Positions 15,408 through 23,132 of a DNA stretch of 23,132 nt are shown here, piece after piece. How positions within the stretch are numbered: the stretch's first letter is position 1; each line of letters opens with the position of its first letter. Under the pieces are notes generated by a model. The model had not been told where the DNA came from. It ran no database searches and was given only the letters and a program-made list of their open reading frames with translations. Source of the DNA: Phoronis pallida (Eukaryota > Phoronida > Phoronidae); NCBI GenBank assembly GCA_028565715.1, contig JAOXYC010033344.1, positions 1-23,132 of the forward strand. Reading direction: 5' to 3'. The position numbers were made by a program, and so were the translations under genes.

Positions 15408-17513
15408 ATGTACATTTTAACACCTGAAAACTGTTCGTTCAAGTTAGAATACGGCCAGAATGGTGGTCGATATATTGACGACGTTTTGGGAGGGTTTGAT
15501 TTTAACGACAATTTCATGGAGCTGTTACGCCACCAGTACAATCAATATGTCTGGAAACGTATCATAAACGACACACCGAAAAGTAGCCCTAACCGTATGA
15601 AAAGGTATAATCCTTTCACATTAGTATGTGAAAGGCAACTCAACGACTCTCATCTTTTCCATAAAAAGACATTTGTTCACACTGACGGGAAAGAAAACGA
15701 AAAACTACAAGAAATGTTCTCTAGGCAGTTGGCTGATATGAAACGTTATAAAAGTTTTATAGATACTATACATATGTTGGAACCAAAGTGTTTTTTTGAA
15801 CCATTTCAAAAATCTGCAGTTTACGAAGTTTTGTTTTACTACATATATAATGGTACCGAGGGCGAAAGAGTTTTGCAAAACTTTGTTCTCGGTATGAACG
15901 AACTATATTTCGGTTTTCCGTTGACAGACATTAAACGTATTATAAATCTTTATACAAAAAAACACTATATTTTTATTGTACCGAGAGGTCATGGGAAGAC
16001 GTTCATACAAGCTCTTTTGATAGCTGCCTCAATGATATGTTTAAGAAAAGTAAGAGTTCTAGCCATAGCTCAAAATAAGTGCATGGTAACAGCCACAAAA
16101 GATGCGGCATCGCGATACATGAGGCAATTTAATGGCGCTTTTAAAATTATTCTGCCCATCGACGCTATAAACATAATCCACATGATTGACGGCAGAGAAG
16201 CATATACAAACGAACTGAGATGCGTTAGCGGATCAAGCGATGCATCTTTACGTGGTCCAGACCCTGTTATTTGTCTGGTGGATGAGGGATTGCGTCTACC
16301 CAAGGGGAATCACCCGACCATTTTAGCTTTATCGCAAAGACATGCCTGTAAAATTGGTTATTATTCTAGTCCAATAAGTTCTCTTAAACAACTTTTTTTG
16401 GATATTGTAACGTCACTTTCTGTATCAGCTGACGCTAATCTATACAGAATACCATACTTTTGTATGAATCCTTATCATTGCAAGTACAATTCGACAGAAC
16501 AAGGATGTCCAAACTTAATATTCTACACCCCAAAGCATATATATTTCTCAAAAAATAATAAAGAAATAACCAGAGTCTTGGCAGGCGGCACTAATTCGGC
16601 GTATGAGAACGAATTAGGCATGATTCGAAAGACAGATATTCAACCTATGATGGACAACTATTTAACAAATCGTTCCTCGTTTAATGATGACTTTTATGAA
16701 CACATTACAAGCTTCTCTGCCTACGTAAACGTGAGAGAGTTGCTTGTAACAAAGGAAAAAAACTCCAATTTAGAGAATGAAGTCGATTGCTTTATATATA
16801 TAGATCCAGCTTACAACGCAACGGAAAAATCGGGAATCGGATTCTGTTGTGTGACTGTGTTGGGGCAAGATAAAATTCCGGTGGTGTTATTCATGGAACA
16901 CAGATTTCTCGCAATAGGTGATCTGCTACGCGTTCATTGTATCACAGCTAGCATTTTGGACAATTGTATAGACCAGACACAGGACATGTTCCCCAATTTA
17001 CTTGTTAATTACTTCGTAGCTGTGGAAAATAACTCTCAACAACAAGGCGTTGCTCTGATTCATTTAGAACTGGAAAAGCTGAAAGCCAGTAAATCGGTTC
17101 CTTTTGGTATGTTTCTTTACACGTCTCAAATTGTTTCAAGAAAGGTTAGAATACCGGGATACAATTTAAACTGGAAAAAAAAGGACATATTCAGTGGAGT
17201 TATAGGTAAATGTAATCAACGGCGTATTGCGTTCTGTAACGATGTTGGAGTCGTGGGAAAGAATGAAGGTCGCGCCGATTCGGGTACTTTAGTGCAGTAT
17301 TTTGTTGACAAAACCAGAACTTTTGTTTACGACAGTAAAAAGAGAACATACACCGGTAAAAACAAAACATCTGACTCAGACGACTTGATTGTAGCATTTA
17401 TCATGAGCTACCACCTCGCCTTCACCTATCATTCGATGACACACTTGTATAAATTGGTGAAGTCGGGTGACCCATGGACACGTGTGGATGGTGTTCTTAT
17501 GAAAACTACTTGA
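15408..17513 (+). CDS. Terminase large subunit (packaging ATPase and nuclease), UL15-like
   Basis: 701 aa from an ATG. The ATPase has Walker A VPRGHGKT at 191-198, Walker B ICLVDEG with Asp292-Glu293, and the coupling motif SSP at 320-322. The RNase H-like nuclease has FIYIDPAY with Asp466, AVENN with Glu540 and DSDDLIVAF with Asp658-Asp659. This is the full motif set of the herpesvirus and tailed-phage terminase that pumps DNA into the procapsid and cuts it at genome ends. The whole protein is in one uninterrupted frame, whereas mammalian-virus UL15 genes are spliced. In Walker A, Gly replaces the second Arg of the usual VPRRHGKT. Identification is the strongest in the window. Confidence 0.92.
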   Translation: MYILTPENCSFKLEYGQNGGRYIDDVLGGFDFNDNFMELLRHQYNQYVWKRIINDTPKSSPNRMKRYNPFTLVCERQLNDSHLFHKKTFVHTDGKENEKLQEMFSRQLADMKRYKSFIDTIHMLEPKCFFEPFQKSAVYEVLFYYIYNGTEGERVLQNFVLGMNELYFGFPLTDIKRIINLYTKKHYIFIVPRGHGKTFIQALLIAASMICLRKVRVLAIAQNKCMVTATKDAASRYMRQFNGAFKIILPIDAINIIHMIDGREAYTNELRCVSGSSDASLRGPDPVICLVDEGLRLPKGNHPTILALSQRHACKIGYYSSPISSLKQLFLDIVTSLSVSADANLYRIPYFCMNPYHCKYNSTEQGCPNLIFYTPKHIYFSKNNKEITRVLAGGTNSAYENELGMIRKTDIQPMMDNYLTNRSSFNDDFYEHITSFSAYVNVRELLVTKEKNSNLENEVDCFIYIDPAYNATEKSGIGFCCVTVLGQDKIPVVLFMEHRFLAIGDLLRVHCITASILDNCIDQTQDMFPNLLVNYFVAVENNSQQQGVALIHLELEKLKASKSVPFGMFLYTSQIVSRKVRIPGYNLNWKKKDIFSGVIGKCNQRRIAFCNDVGVVGKNEGRADSGTLVQYFVDKTRTFVYDSKKRTYTGKNKTSDSDDLIVAFIMSYHLAFTYHSMTHLYKLVKSGDPWTRVDGVLMKTT

Positions 17514-17522
17514 AGGAAAAAT

Positions 17523-17541
17523 CACAGAGATTCGCTCTGTG
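17523..17541 (+). other. Hairpin CACAGAG-ATTCG-CTCTGTG after the terminase stop
   Basis: A perfect 7-base-pair stem with a 5-base loop begins 10 bases after the terminase stop codon. It may stabilise or process the mRNA 3' end. It is too short for a microRNA precursor. Confidence 0.5.
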
Positions 17542-17588
17542 TACTAGTAAATGTTAAAAGTAAAATACACATACTACACTTTAAATGA

Positions 17589-17594
17589 TTTATT
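17589..17594 (-). terminator. Poly(A) signal for the phosphatase gene
   Basis: The minus strand reads AATAAA 195 bases downstream of the phosphatase stop. It overlaps the 3' region of the terminase, so the two transcripts would overlap tail to tail. Confidence 0.45.
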
Positions 17595-17752
17595 TTTTCA
17601 ATATTTCCATACCTACAAGCCAATAGTATAAGATTTAAAATTGATCATAACTAAACAGAATATGTCCTTAAAAGTTAATTATTTTTACTGCATTACTGGA
17701 TAAGCATCAGCATTTCTGAATATCTTTTACTAATCATTTTTATCCAAACGAT

Positions 17753-17758
17753 AATAAA
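17753..17758 (+). terminator. Poly(A) signal for the rightward terminase block
   Basis: AATAAA on the plus strand 240 bases after the terminase stop, and just before the end of the convergent phosphatase gene. Confidence 0.45.
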
Positions 17759-17788
17759 CTGTTCCACATATAGTGAGAGTTATGAGAT

Positions 17789-19297
17789 TTAACTCTTAGC
17801 CTGGGTTTCGCGCAATTGTGTCAATTCTTGAATATACGTTACAGCCACTTGAAGCAATTCGTGTTTTGACATTTTCTTTCGTCCTCCCATTGTTGAAATT
17901 ACATTCCTCAATTTGTCAAATCCAGACTTCATACGTTTTCTCGAAGTTGCGGACTTGAGCCGTTTTTTAGCATTGTTTTGTCTTCCATTTACATGGTGTA
18001 CACCACGCAATTCACCCTTATGCTTGGTTTCTAGTGCCATGGCTGACCGCTTGTTACTTGAAGTGGAAGCAAACGAAGCCATTTGTGTATCAGCCAAACG
18101 TGCTAATATCATTAGGTTGTCCTCATTAGGAGGGGCACTTTCTTCAGCAATTTTTTTATGCTTTTTTTGAACAATATCGTGAAGTCCAGCATATCTCGCT
18201 ACCAAATCCCATGTTTCACCCTGAGGATACTCTGGATTATCGTGTAGACTTTCCGCTCCCATGTACTGAGTCTTCTGCTGTCTGATGACGTCATGAAATC
18301 CTTGTCCAGGTGGATCCAACATCACAGTTACACAAGTAATGTTGTCGGCACGTATCCCTTTAGCTTTCCATCTCCGGAGCGCCAAATCAACTAATTTATT
18401 GGACGGACTGTTGAGAGGGACCAATTCAGGCATCATGAGAAAAGCTGATTTTGCAGTTAGCCGCTCAAGCTCGCCTACTATTTCAACAGCTTCCGAAGGG
18501 GAAATTACATTCCATAAACCCTTTGAGGCAAAAATGAGAAAGCGATGGCGTGTTGGGTCAAGATGAATCACTGAGAGGTCAGGTTCGGGTGAAACAGCGT
18601 ATTGGTAGGTAAATGGATTATAACTCCAAACATCACCCAATGATCGTGAAACAGTGAGAAATGGTACCTCGTTATCCTGTGTCATTACTCCGGTGGAATC
18701 TGCGTTGTGTTTGCTTGGTCGGTGTGATTGCCAAGCCACCTTCGATACACCAGATTTATTACACACTTTACCACCCATGCTTTCTATGCGTTGTAATTCT
18801 TCTGGGTTATCTGGCTTGTGATTCTGTGTTAGTAATTTTTCAGTCAAGTTAACAGGTGAGAACTTATCGCCGACATCTTCTGCAAGTACAATTGCTGAGT
18901 CACCAACGTGGCCGATATATAGTTTATTTTTCCTAAGAAATGCTATACTGGCCGTTGTACCAGATACACTAAGCAAATCAGGATACTTTTTACACGGTAG
19001 AGGCCAGTTTCTACGTGCATTCCACACAGCATGATGAGTTGAAAGGAAACCTCTACGTATAGCCTGTAAAATATCTTCATCATTCTGGCACTCAGAATCA
19101 ATTCTAGATTTTATCTCATTCGGCAATGTACACTTTGCGTGTTTCGAAGCTTCAGGTCCACCATGTCCATCAAAAACACCAAAAAATCCATCTTTACCAT
19201 CCCCACCTCCAAAATGTATGACATTTTCGTCCTCCATGTTAGTTCTCTCACCCCTTTCACTTCTTACACAAACTCTAAAATTATTGTAAATATCCAT
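17789..19297 (-). CDS. PP2C phosphatase of the PPM1D/Wip1 type fused to a C-terminal helix-loop-helix domain
   Basis: 502 aa from an ATG, no intron. PP2C motifs run in order: NMEDEN (Glu22-Asp23), VFDGHGG (Asp43), SGTTAS, GHVGDS (Asp133), SRSLGD (Asp222), FASKGLWN and RADNITC (Asp318-Asn319). The GGKVCNKSGVSKVAW and LGDVWSY stretches point to PPM1D/Wip1, which switches off ATM and p53 signalling in animal cells. The motif normally reading SDGLW has Lys259 in place of the metal-binding Asp, so catalysis may be lost. Residues 335-440 are a linker. At about 443-497 a basic stretch, helix, loop (TMGGRKKM) and helix (LLQVAVTYIQELTQL) give a bHLH-like domain. The basic part lacks the Glu needed for E-box contact. 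The gene is flanked by viral genes and was probably captured from a host. It shares a promoter with the next gene. Confidence 0.88.
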   Translation of the reverse strand: MDIYNNFRVCVRSERGERTNMEDENVIHFGGGDGKDGFFGVFDGHGGPEASKHAKCTLPNEIKSRIDSECQNDEDILQAIRRGFLSTHHAVWNARRNWPLPCKKYPDLLSVSGTTASIAFLRKNKLYIGHVGDSAIVLAEDVGDKFSPVNLTEKLLTQNHKPDNPEELQRIESMGGKVCNKSGVSKVAWQSHRPSKHNADSTGVMTQDNEVPFLTVSRSLGDVWSYNPFTYQYAVSPEPDLSVIHLDPTRHRFLIFASKGLWNVISPSEAVEIVGELERLTAKSAFLMMPELVPLNSPSNKLVDLALRRWKAKGIRADNITCVTVMLDPPGQGFHDVIRQQKTQYMGAESLHDNPEYPQGETWDLVARYAGLHDIVQKKHKKIAEESAPPNEDNLMILARLADTQMASFASTSSNKRSAMALETKHKGELRGVHHVNGRQNNAKKRLKSATSRKRMKSGFDKLRNVISTMGGRKKMSKHELLQVAVTYIQELTQLRETQAKS

Positions 19298-19435
19298 TCT
19301 TTTTCAGAGTAATTACAATAACTACAATCTTCTGTCGACTTGAAAGCAATTAGGAGCGCGACTAATATAGTCAGTGTGTCCGATGTTTACACCTTGCTTG
19401 CTCGAATGCGAATGGTGACTGCTACACTAGGACAA

Positions 19436-19491
19436 CCTTTTATAGCGTCGATCGCGCAAAGCATCACGTGATCCACGACGCCTATAAAAGG
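19436..19491. promoter_or_regulatory. Inverted-repeat bidirectional promoter with central CACGTG E-box
   Basis: CCTTTTATAGCGTCG (19436-19450) and CGACGCCTATAAAAGG (19476-19491) are near-perfect inverted arms. Each contains the same TATA box (CTATAAAAGG) pointing outward. Between them the palindrome ATCACGTGAT (19463-19472) holds the E-box CACGTG within 4 bases of the centre. Left, the TATA serves the phosphatase gene (ATG 19297). Right, TSS is predicted near the TCAGTT at 19512 with the ATG at 19539. Myc/Max and USF-type host factors bind CACGTG. Confidence 0.75.
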
Positions 19492-19538
19492 ATTTGAACG
19501 TTTACCGGCTATCAGTTGGGGCCCAGCCTCCAAGCGCA

Positions 19539-20162
19539 ATGGATGTTGACATTTTTAAATGTAGACACGTATCATACAAGCAAAGTGTGGAGTTAGTGCT
19601 GAATTCATATGCGAAATCTTACTGGTATACCGACGAATATTACGTTAACGGGATATTAAGATTAGTACAAAAATCTACAAAATACGTTAAGGCAGGTTCA
19701 TACCTCAAGTTATTTCTATACAAGGGGCCTAGATATACATACGTTGGAACAAAACTACCTTCTAAGCTCTGTAATCTGTTGTCATCAGCCAATTTTGTTT
19801 TGGATGCTGACTTTGTAGAGTTGTGTCATGGAATAATCCTACGATCTTTCGTGCCGATTCCAAGACATATCATAAGGGTATTATTAACCGATGGAGCTGC
19901 CGAAAATTTAGTGAATGTTTTTTCCATTCCTAGTTCCTCTACGGATTTTATAGGCAGTAGATTAGCTTTGTGGGCACGAGAACAACATTTATGTGACAAC
20001 AGTGAAATAGAACTCCAATACATTAAGGGTAGTCATTACATTGTGATTTCCTTTTTCCTAACTGAATACGAAAGGTTCAAATTACAGCCCTTTTGTGATG
20101 GTGAAGTCCATATTGACAAGGAAACAAGTCTTTCAAAAGATTACATAATAGTTAAACTCTAA
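19539..20162 (+). CDS. Unknown 207-aa protein
   Basis: 207 aa from the first ATG, which lies 49 bases after a strong TATA box. The frame is open for 15 more codons to a TTG that lies close to the TATA box and before the predicted start site. No signal peptide or membrane span is seen. It is a mixed alpha/beta-looking protein rich in Tyr, Leu and Ser, and no family was recognised. The stop is followed after 12 bases by the next ATG, so the two are probably on one transcript or a nested pair. A capsid (triplex-like) or tegument role is conceivable from size and context only. Confidence 0.75.
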   Translation: MDVDIFKCRHVSYKQSVELVLNSYAKSYWYTDEYYVNGILRLVQKSTKYVKAGSYLKLFLYKGPRYTYVGTKLPSKLCNLLSSANFVLDADFVELCHGIILRSFVPIPRHIIRVLLTDGAAENLVNVFSIPSSSTDFIGSRLALWAREQHLCDNSEIELQYIKGSHYIVISFFLTEYERFKLQPFCDGEVHIDKETSLSKDYIIVKL

Positions 20163-20174
20163 CATAAAACCAAA

Positions 20175-22295
20175 ATGAATGATGAAATGCGGGTTTTGCG
20201 ATATATTGGTGAAGTCATAGAGTCTCGAGTCATCGTTTCTACAGTGGATGAACTGATTGGCCATTTTCTGAAAGGAGGTTTGTACGCGGCTAAACTTGTC
20301 GACTACGAACAACAACCGACTTTATCCGAAATAGCGTACTCAATAGGAATAGTTTTTGCTCTTCGGTCTTTCTTTTTGAAATCGTGCCGACCATCAGGCG
20401 ACATAGTAGTTTATTCAAACAATAACATTCGACGGATTATGTGTTTTATCAATGAGAGAACGTATCCGAACATTTATTTTATATGCGTTAAACTTTCGAT
20501 TCCTTTGTACCATTTATTTCACGGAGTAGATGAAACGTTTATTGATCAGTCAGCGACATCAATATTCTTAAAACATGCCTTTCAAACACGGATTATTCAG
20601 AGACGCAATAAAAGGCCAAATAGTTTGATCAGATTCAACAGTCTGTGCGACAGTATGCAGAAATTCTCGCACTTTTATCACGTTCACGCAATCCAAACTT
20701 TGGCCTTTGCAATTAGCGAACAATTTGAGATCGGCAAATGTACCACTGTATTCCACAACAAAATCTTTAAACCGTTGACTCGAATATACAAAATCGTTCA
20801 ACATTCTATGTTCCCCAAAGAAACTGCGTGCTTAATTTCAACTATCGTCGATTCGAGGCGATTTAGAGTTATCGAATACAATATGAAATGTCTCTCATTG
20901 ACAGTTTTAACCCTGAACACACTGTTAGTACGTCGAGGACACTGTGACCTTGTCCCTTTTGTACAATGGACGGAACAAACATTTAAAGATAATAAGTCTC
21001 CGGAAGGTGTAACAATTAAGTTGGAGTGTCTGTGTGAAGAGAGCCGACTCGATTTGATGTTTGTTGGTAAAACTTTTGGAGACAAACCGAACCCAAGCAA
21101 GAATTGGTTCATAGACTCGGAAAAATTATACAACATTTCGGAATATAAACGAATAATTTTTGAAGATCTCAAAATACGATCAACTAATTCCAACGTTAAA
21201 CAAACTGTTCTACACTGCAATAACAATGTATTGCACGTGCGTGTCTATACACTTAAGGATCTCTATTCTAATGACGTCATGGGACTTCAACTAGTGCAAG
21301 GCAGTGCTATGAAGAGTAAGGGTGTATCCTGTTGTTATTACAAACCAGTTAGAGGTCAAGATCAATATGACCCAAAAGACATGAAATATAATTTGAATTT
21401 ACAAGGCAGTGATGAAGTAGTTAGGAAATATCTCTTACAATTCTACACGTTTAACGAGTGGCTGTATTTTACCCGGACAGAGAAAGTAAAGATATCGTAC
21501 TCATGTATGAATGATAGAACACTTTTGTCCGATGTTTTGAATATATACTCCTATAGACACAAACTATTAACAAATTGTTACGAGGCTAGAAAAACCAAAA
21601 ACTTTCCAGTTATAGTTTACGGTTCCCCTCAAAGAAGTGTACTTGTACACAGAGAAGGTTTATTAGTTCGATGTCAGGACCCAGCAGAGATAGAAAATGT
21701 GATGGGGCGGTTTGCCAAGGCACTGGAGCCTGTTGTCGAACGTGGTATAAAGGGGATGGGGGATTTTTTTTTCAAATTAGATAATCGTCAGAAAGAAATG
21801 ATAAACGACACGGTGTTCGGTGCCTTCAAGCTTTTGTACCTTCAACATGGTTCTGATGCCATATTTAGGTATCTTAATCAATCTGGTATAATTTTTGATC
21901 GGTACATATTGGCTTTGAACCATGGTTGCTCGCTTTCGGGAATATCTGTTGACATGAAACGAAAATCTGCACTCGATTCGACGTCAATTAAATCAATCAA
22001 GACTTCTCCGATTCCCCCACCAGTAAAAACGAGACACGGTTTTTTTAAAGAATTGCAAAGGCAATTTGGTGATACAGGATATAGCAATTTCCGTGACAGA
22101 GTTTATCGCAAACGCGGGGCGTTCAGTTTGACCGGAGTTATATGTGACGCGAGTGATATTTGCTTTTACTCACCTATGTGTAAGAATCTAACGAAAACAT
22201 TACTTAACACTGTTAATTCTACCGATTGCCCAGAAACTGTTATGATGTTGAATATTATCACCAAACATCAAGCGGGTAATCTGAGCGGTGATTAA
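20175..22295 (+). CDS. Unknown 706-aa protein, possible structural or packaging component
   Basis: 706 aa from an ATG 12 bases after the preceding gene. It has no signal peptide, membrane span, Walker motif or nuclease motif that I can see. The N-terminal half is rich in hydrophobic and basic residues with many Tyr, Phe and Cys. Residues 525-560 (LVRCQDPAEIENVMGRFAKA and following) look helical, and a Ser/Lys/Pro-rich linker (SIKSIKTSPIPPPVKT) lies near 610-625. Size would suit a portal, a capsid vertex or a primase, but no signature such as the primase DxD was found. Function is unassigned; the long intact frame makes the gene itself secure. Confidence 0.85.
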   Translation: MNDEMRVLRYIGEVIESRVIVSTVDELIGHFLKGGLYAAKLVDYEQQPTLSEIAYSIGIVFALRSFFLKSCRPSGDIVVYSNNNIRRIMCFINERTYPNIYFICVKLSIPLYHLFHGVDETFIDQSATSIFLKHAFQTRIIQRRNKRPNSLIRFNSLCDSMQKFSHFYHVHAIQTLAFAISEQFEIGKCTTVFHNKIFKPLTRIYKIVQHSMFPKETACLISTIVDSRRFRVIEYNMKCLSLTVLTLNTLLVRRGHCDLVPFVQWTEQTFKDNKSPEGVTIKLECLCEESRLDLMFVGKTFGDKPNPSKNWFIDSEKLYNISEYKRIIFEDLKIRSTNSNVKQTVLHCNNNVLHVRVYTLKDLYSNDVMGLQLVQGSAMKSKGVSCCYYKPVRGQDQYDPKDMKYNLNLQGSDEVVRKYLLQFYTFNEWLYFTRTEKVKISYSCMNDRTLLSDVLNIYSYRHKLLTNCYEARKTKNFPVIVYGSPQRSVLVHREGLLVRCQDPAEIENVMGRFAKALEPVVERGIKGMGDFFFKLDNRQKEMINDTVFGAFKLLYLQHGSDAIFRYLNQSGIIFDRYILALNHGCSLSGISVDMKRKSALDSTSIKSIKTSPIPPPVKTRHGFFKELQRQFGDTGYSNFRDRVYRKRGAFSLTGVICDASDICFYSPMCKNLTKTLLNTVNSTDCPETVMMLNIITKHQAGNLSGD

Positions 22296-23132
22296 TCGCT
22301 TGGAAGTGAGACCTCATACAACAGGCCTACAGTCATTCATGCTTTTACGTTATTATGTGTTTGTGAATGCTAAAATATAGAAGTTAAGAAAATCAACGAT
22401 TGACTTGTTTGTTTATTTACAATTGATATTTACAAATGATTTGATTTGCTCAGCAAATGAACGATCCATATTCTTTCAACTTTTACTGTCACCTAATCGC
22501 AAACATTTTAATTGGAATTATAATGGCTTTTGTTAGACCTGTCACGCTACCAGTGCTGTGCCAAGATACATTTAACTGTTAATCGGTCTCATTTTGCTAT
22601 GCTTATTCCCAGGCTAGGTGTAAATTCCTATATTATTACGTAACAATGTGTGTGTGGGTATGTGTACAGATCGAAAAAAGGGTTGATAACCTTCTATTTG
22701 TCAAATGAATATTCCTTAACTCTTATATACCAAATTCGATAACAATTTCTTTAACGCATCTTTGAGACAAAATGAAGAACAAGTTATTGCTTACTCAATG
22801 TTCTTATATTTTTTTAGCGCAAAATCGTGTAAGCCAATGGTAAATCAGCGAGCAATGCACAACAGTTTCATAATTCAAACAATTTTTTTGAAAACGTTAA
22901 TCAGAAAAGCAATACAAATAAAGGTGAAATGTAGTCAAAAATAGTTAAATTTGTGGGAACGATTTTCCATCCTGTTCTATGAGTAACTGGTATTAGGCAC
23001 CATTATTTCACTAACAGCTAAAGATACAGTCTACATGCTAACAGTCAAAGGTTAAAGGTAGGGAAATATTTGTCAACTGATGTGAATGTATTATATTACT
23101 TAGTGACATATCACGCAAACCGATATTTTAGC
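22296..23132. other. Non-coding right edge (837 bases)
   Basis: No credible gene. The longest frame (22762-22944) begins with TTG, so I treat it as chance. An almost perfect palindrome lies at 22444-22458, a TG-rich run at about 22647-22665, and an AATAAA at 22917-22922 that may be far too distant for the upstream gene. The region may hold a promoter for a gene to the right, or host or intergenic sequence. Confidence 0.4.
22444..22458. repeat. 15-base palindrome ATTTGCTCAGCAAAT
   Basis: Seven-base arms ATTTGCT and AGCAAAT flank a single central C. It is 149 bases downstream of the last gene. It may be a binding site or chance. Confidence 0.45.

Noticed and set aside
15182..15541. Leftward 119-codon frame antisense to the small membrane protein and the terminase start
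   Set aside because: It has no domain, opposes the tightly packed rightward genes, and spans their boundaries.
17789..19297. Phosphatase gene as flanking host DNA marking an integration border
   Set aside because: It lacks introns, shares a symmetrical promoter with the next gene, and is bounded on both sides by long genes that continue the viral layout. A captured viral gene is simpler.
22762..22944. 60-codon rightward frame in the right edge
   Set aside because: It starts with TTG, is composed of common AT-rich codons and has no recognisable feature.
1..23132. CRISPR arrays, tRNA or rRNA genes, insertion sequences
   Set aside because: No regularly spaced repeats, cloverleaf sequences, transposase motifs or long terminal inverted repeats were seen on reading both strands.

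Overview
The window looks like part of a large DNA virus of the order Herpesvirales, or an intact copy of one in an animal genome. It is AT-rich and densely packed. Several long, uninterrupted reading frames carry herpesvirus hallmark signatures: an assemblin-type protease/scaffold, a UL5-like helicase, a UL24-like nuclease, a UL9-like origin-binding helicase, a gB-like fusion glycoprotein with furin site and C-terminal anchor, a UL12-like exonuclease, a uracil-DNA glycosylase homologue and an unspliced terminase ATPase/nuclease. The proteins are very divergent, so a mollusc or other invertebrate virus (Malacoherpesviridae-like) is my best guess. The host cannot be read from the sequence. UL names below mean homology by motif, not established orthology.

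Layout. 1-3795: leftward helicase and protease/scaffold genes, 11 bases apart. 3796-4149: a gene-poor stretch with palindromes, two CCAAT elements and a rightward TATA box, possibly a replication origin. 4150-5626: two leftward genes (unknown; UL24-like nuclease). 5593-11213: a rightward block of origin-binding helicase, an unknown 160-aa protein and gB. 11334-12422: leftward exonuclease, convergent with gB. 12693-13460: rightward UDG homologue. 13544-14124: two small leftward genes, one for a 52-aa membrane protein and one for a secreted cysteine-rich protein. 14303-17513: rightward block of a cysteine-rich protein (possible nuclear-egress subunit), a small membrane protein and the terminase. 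17789-19297: leftward Wip1/PPM1D-like PP2C phosphatase with a C-terminal helix-loop-helix domain. 19539-22295: two rightward genes of unknown function. 22296-23132: no credible gene.

The genes cover replication (helicase, origin-binding helicase, exonuclease, UDG), capsid maturation and packaging (protease/scaffold, terminase), entry (gB) and possibly nuclear egress. The most unusual locus is the phosphatase. It resembles a host DNA-damage-response phosphatase, has Lys where a metal-binding Asp is expected, and is fused to an HLH domain. It shares an inverted-TATA bidirectional promoter with a CACGTG E-box near its centre. The UDG homologue is also unusual: a consensus PCNA-binding box precedes a degenerate active site.

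Several apparent open frames begin with TTG or GTG. For a eukaryotic virus I moved those starts to the first ATG.
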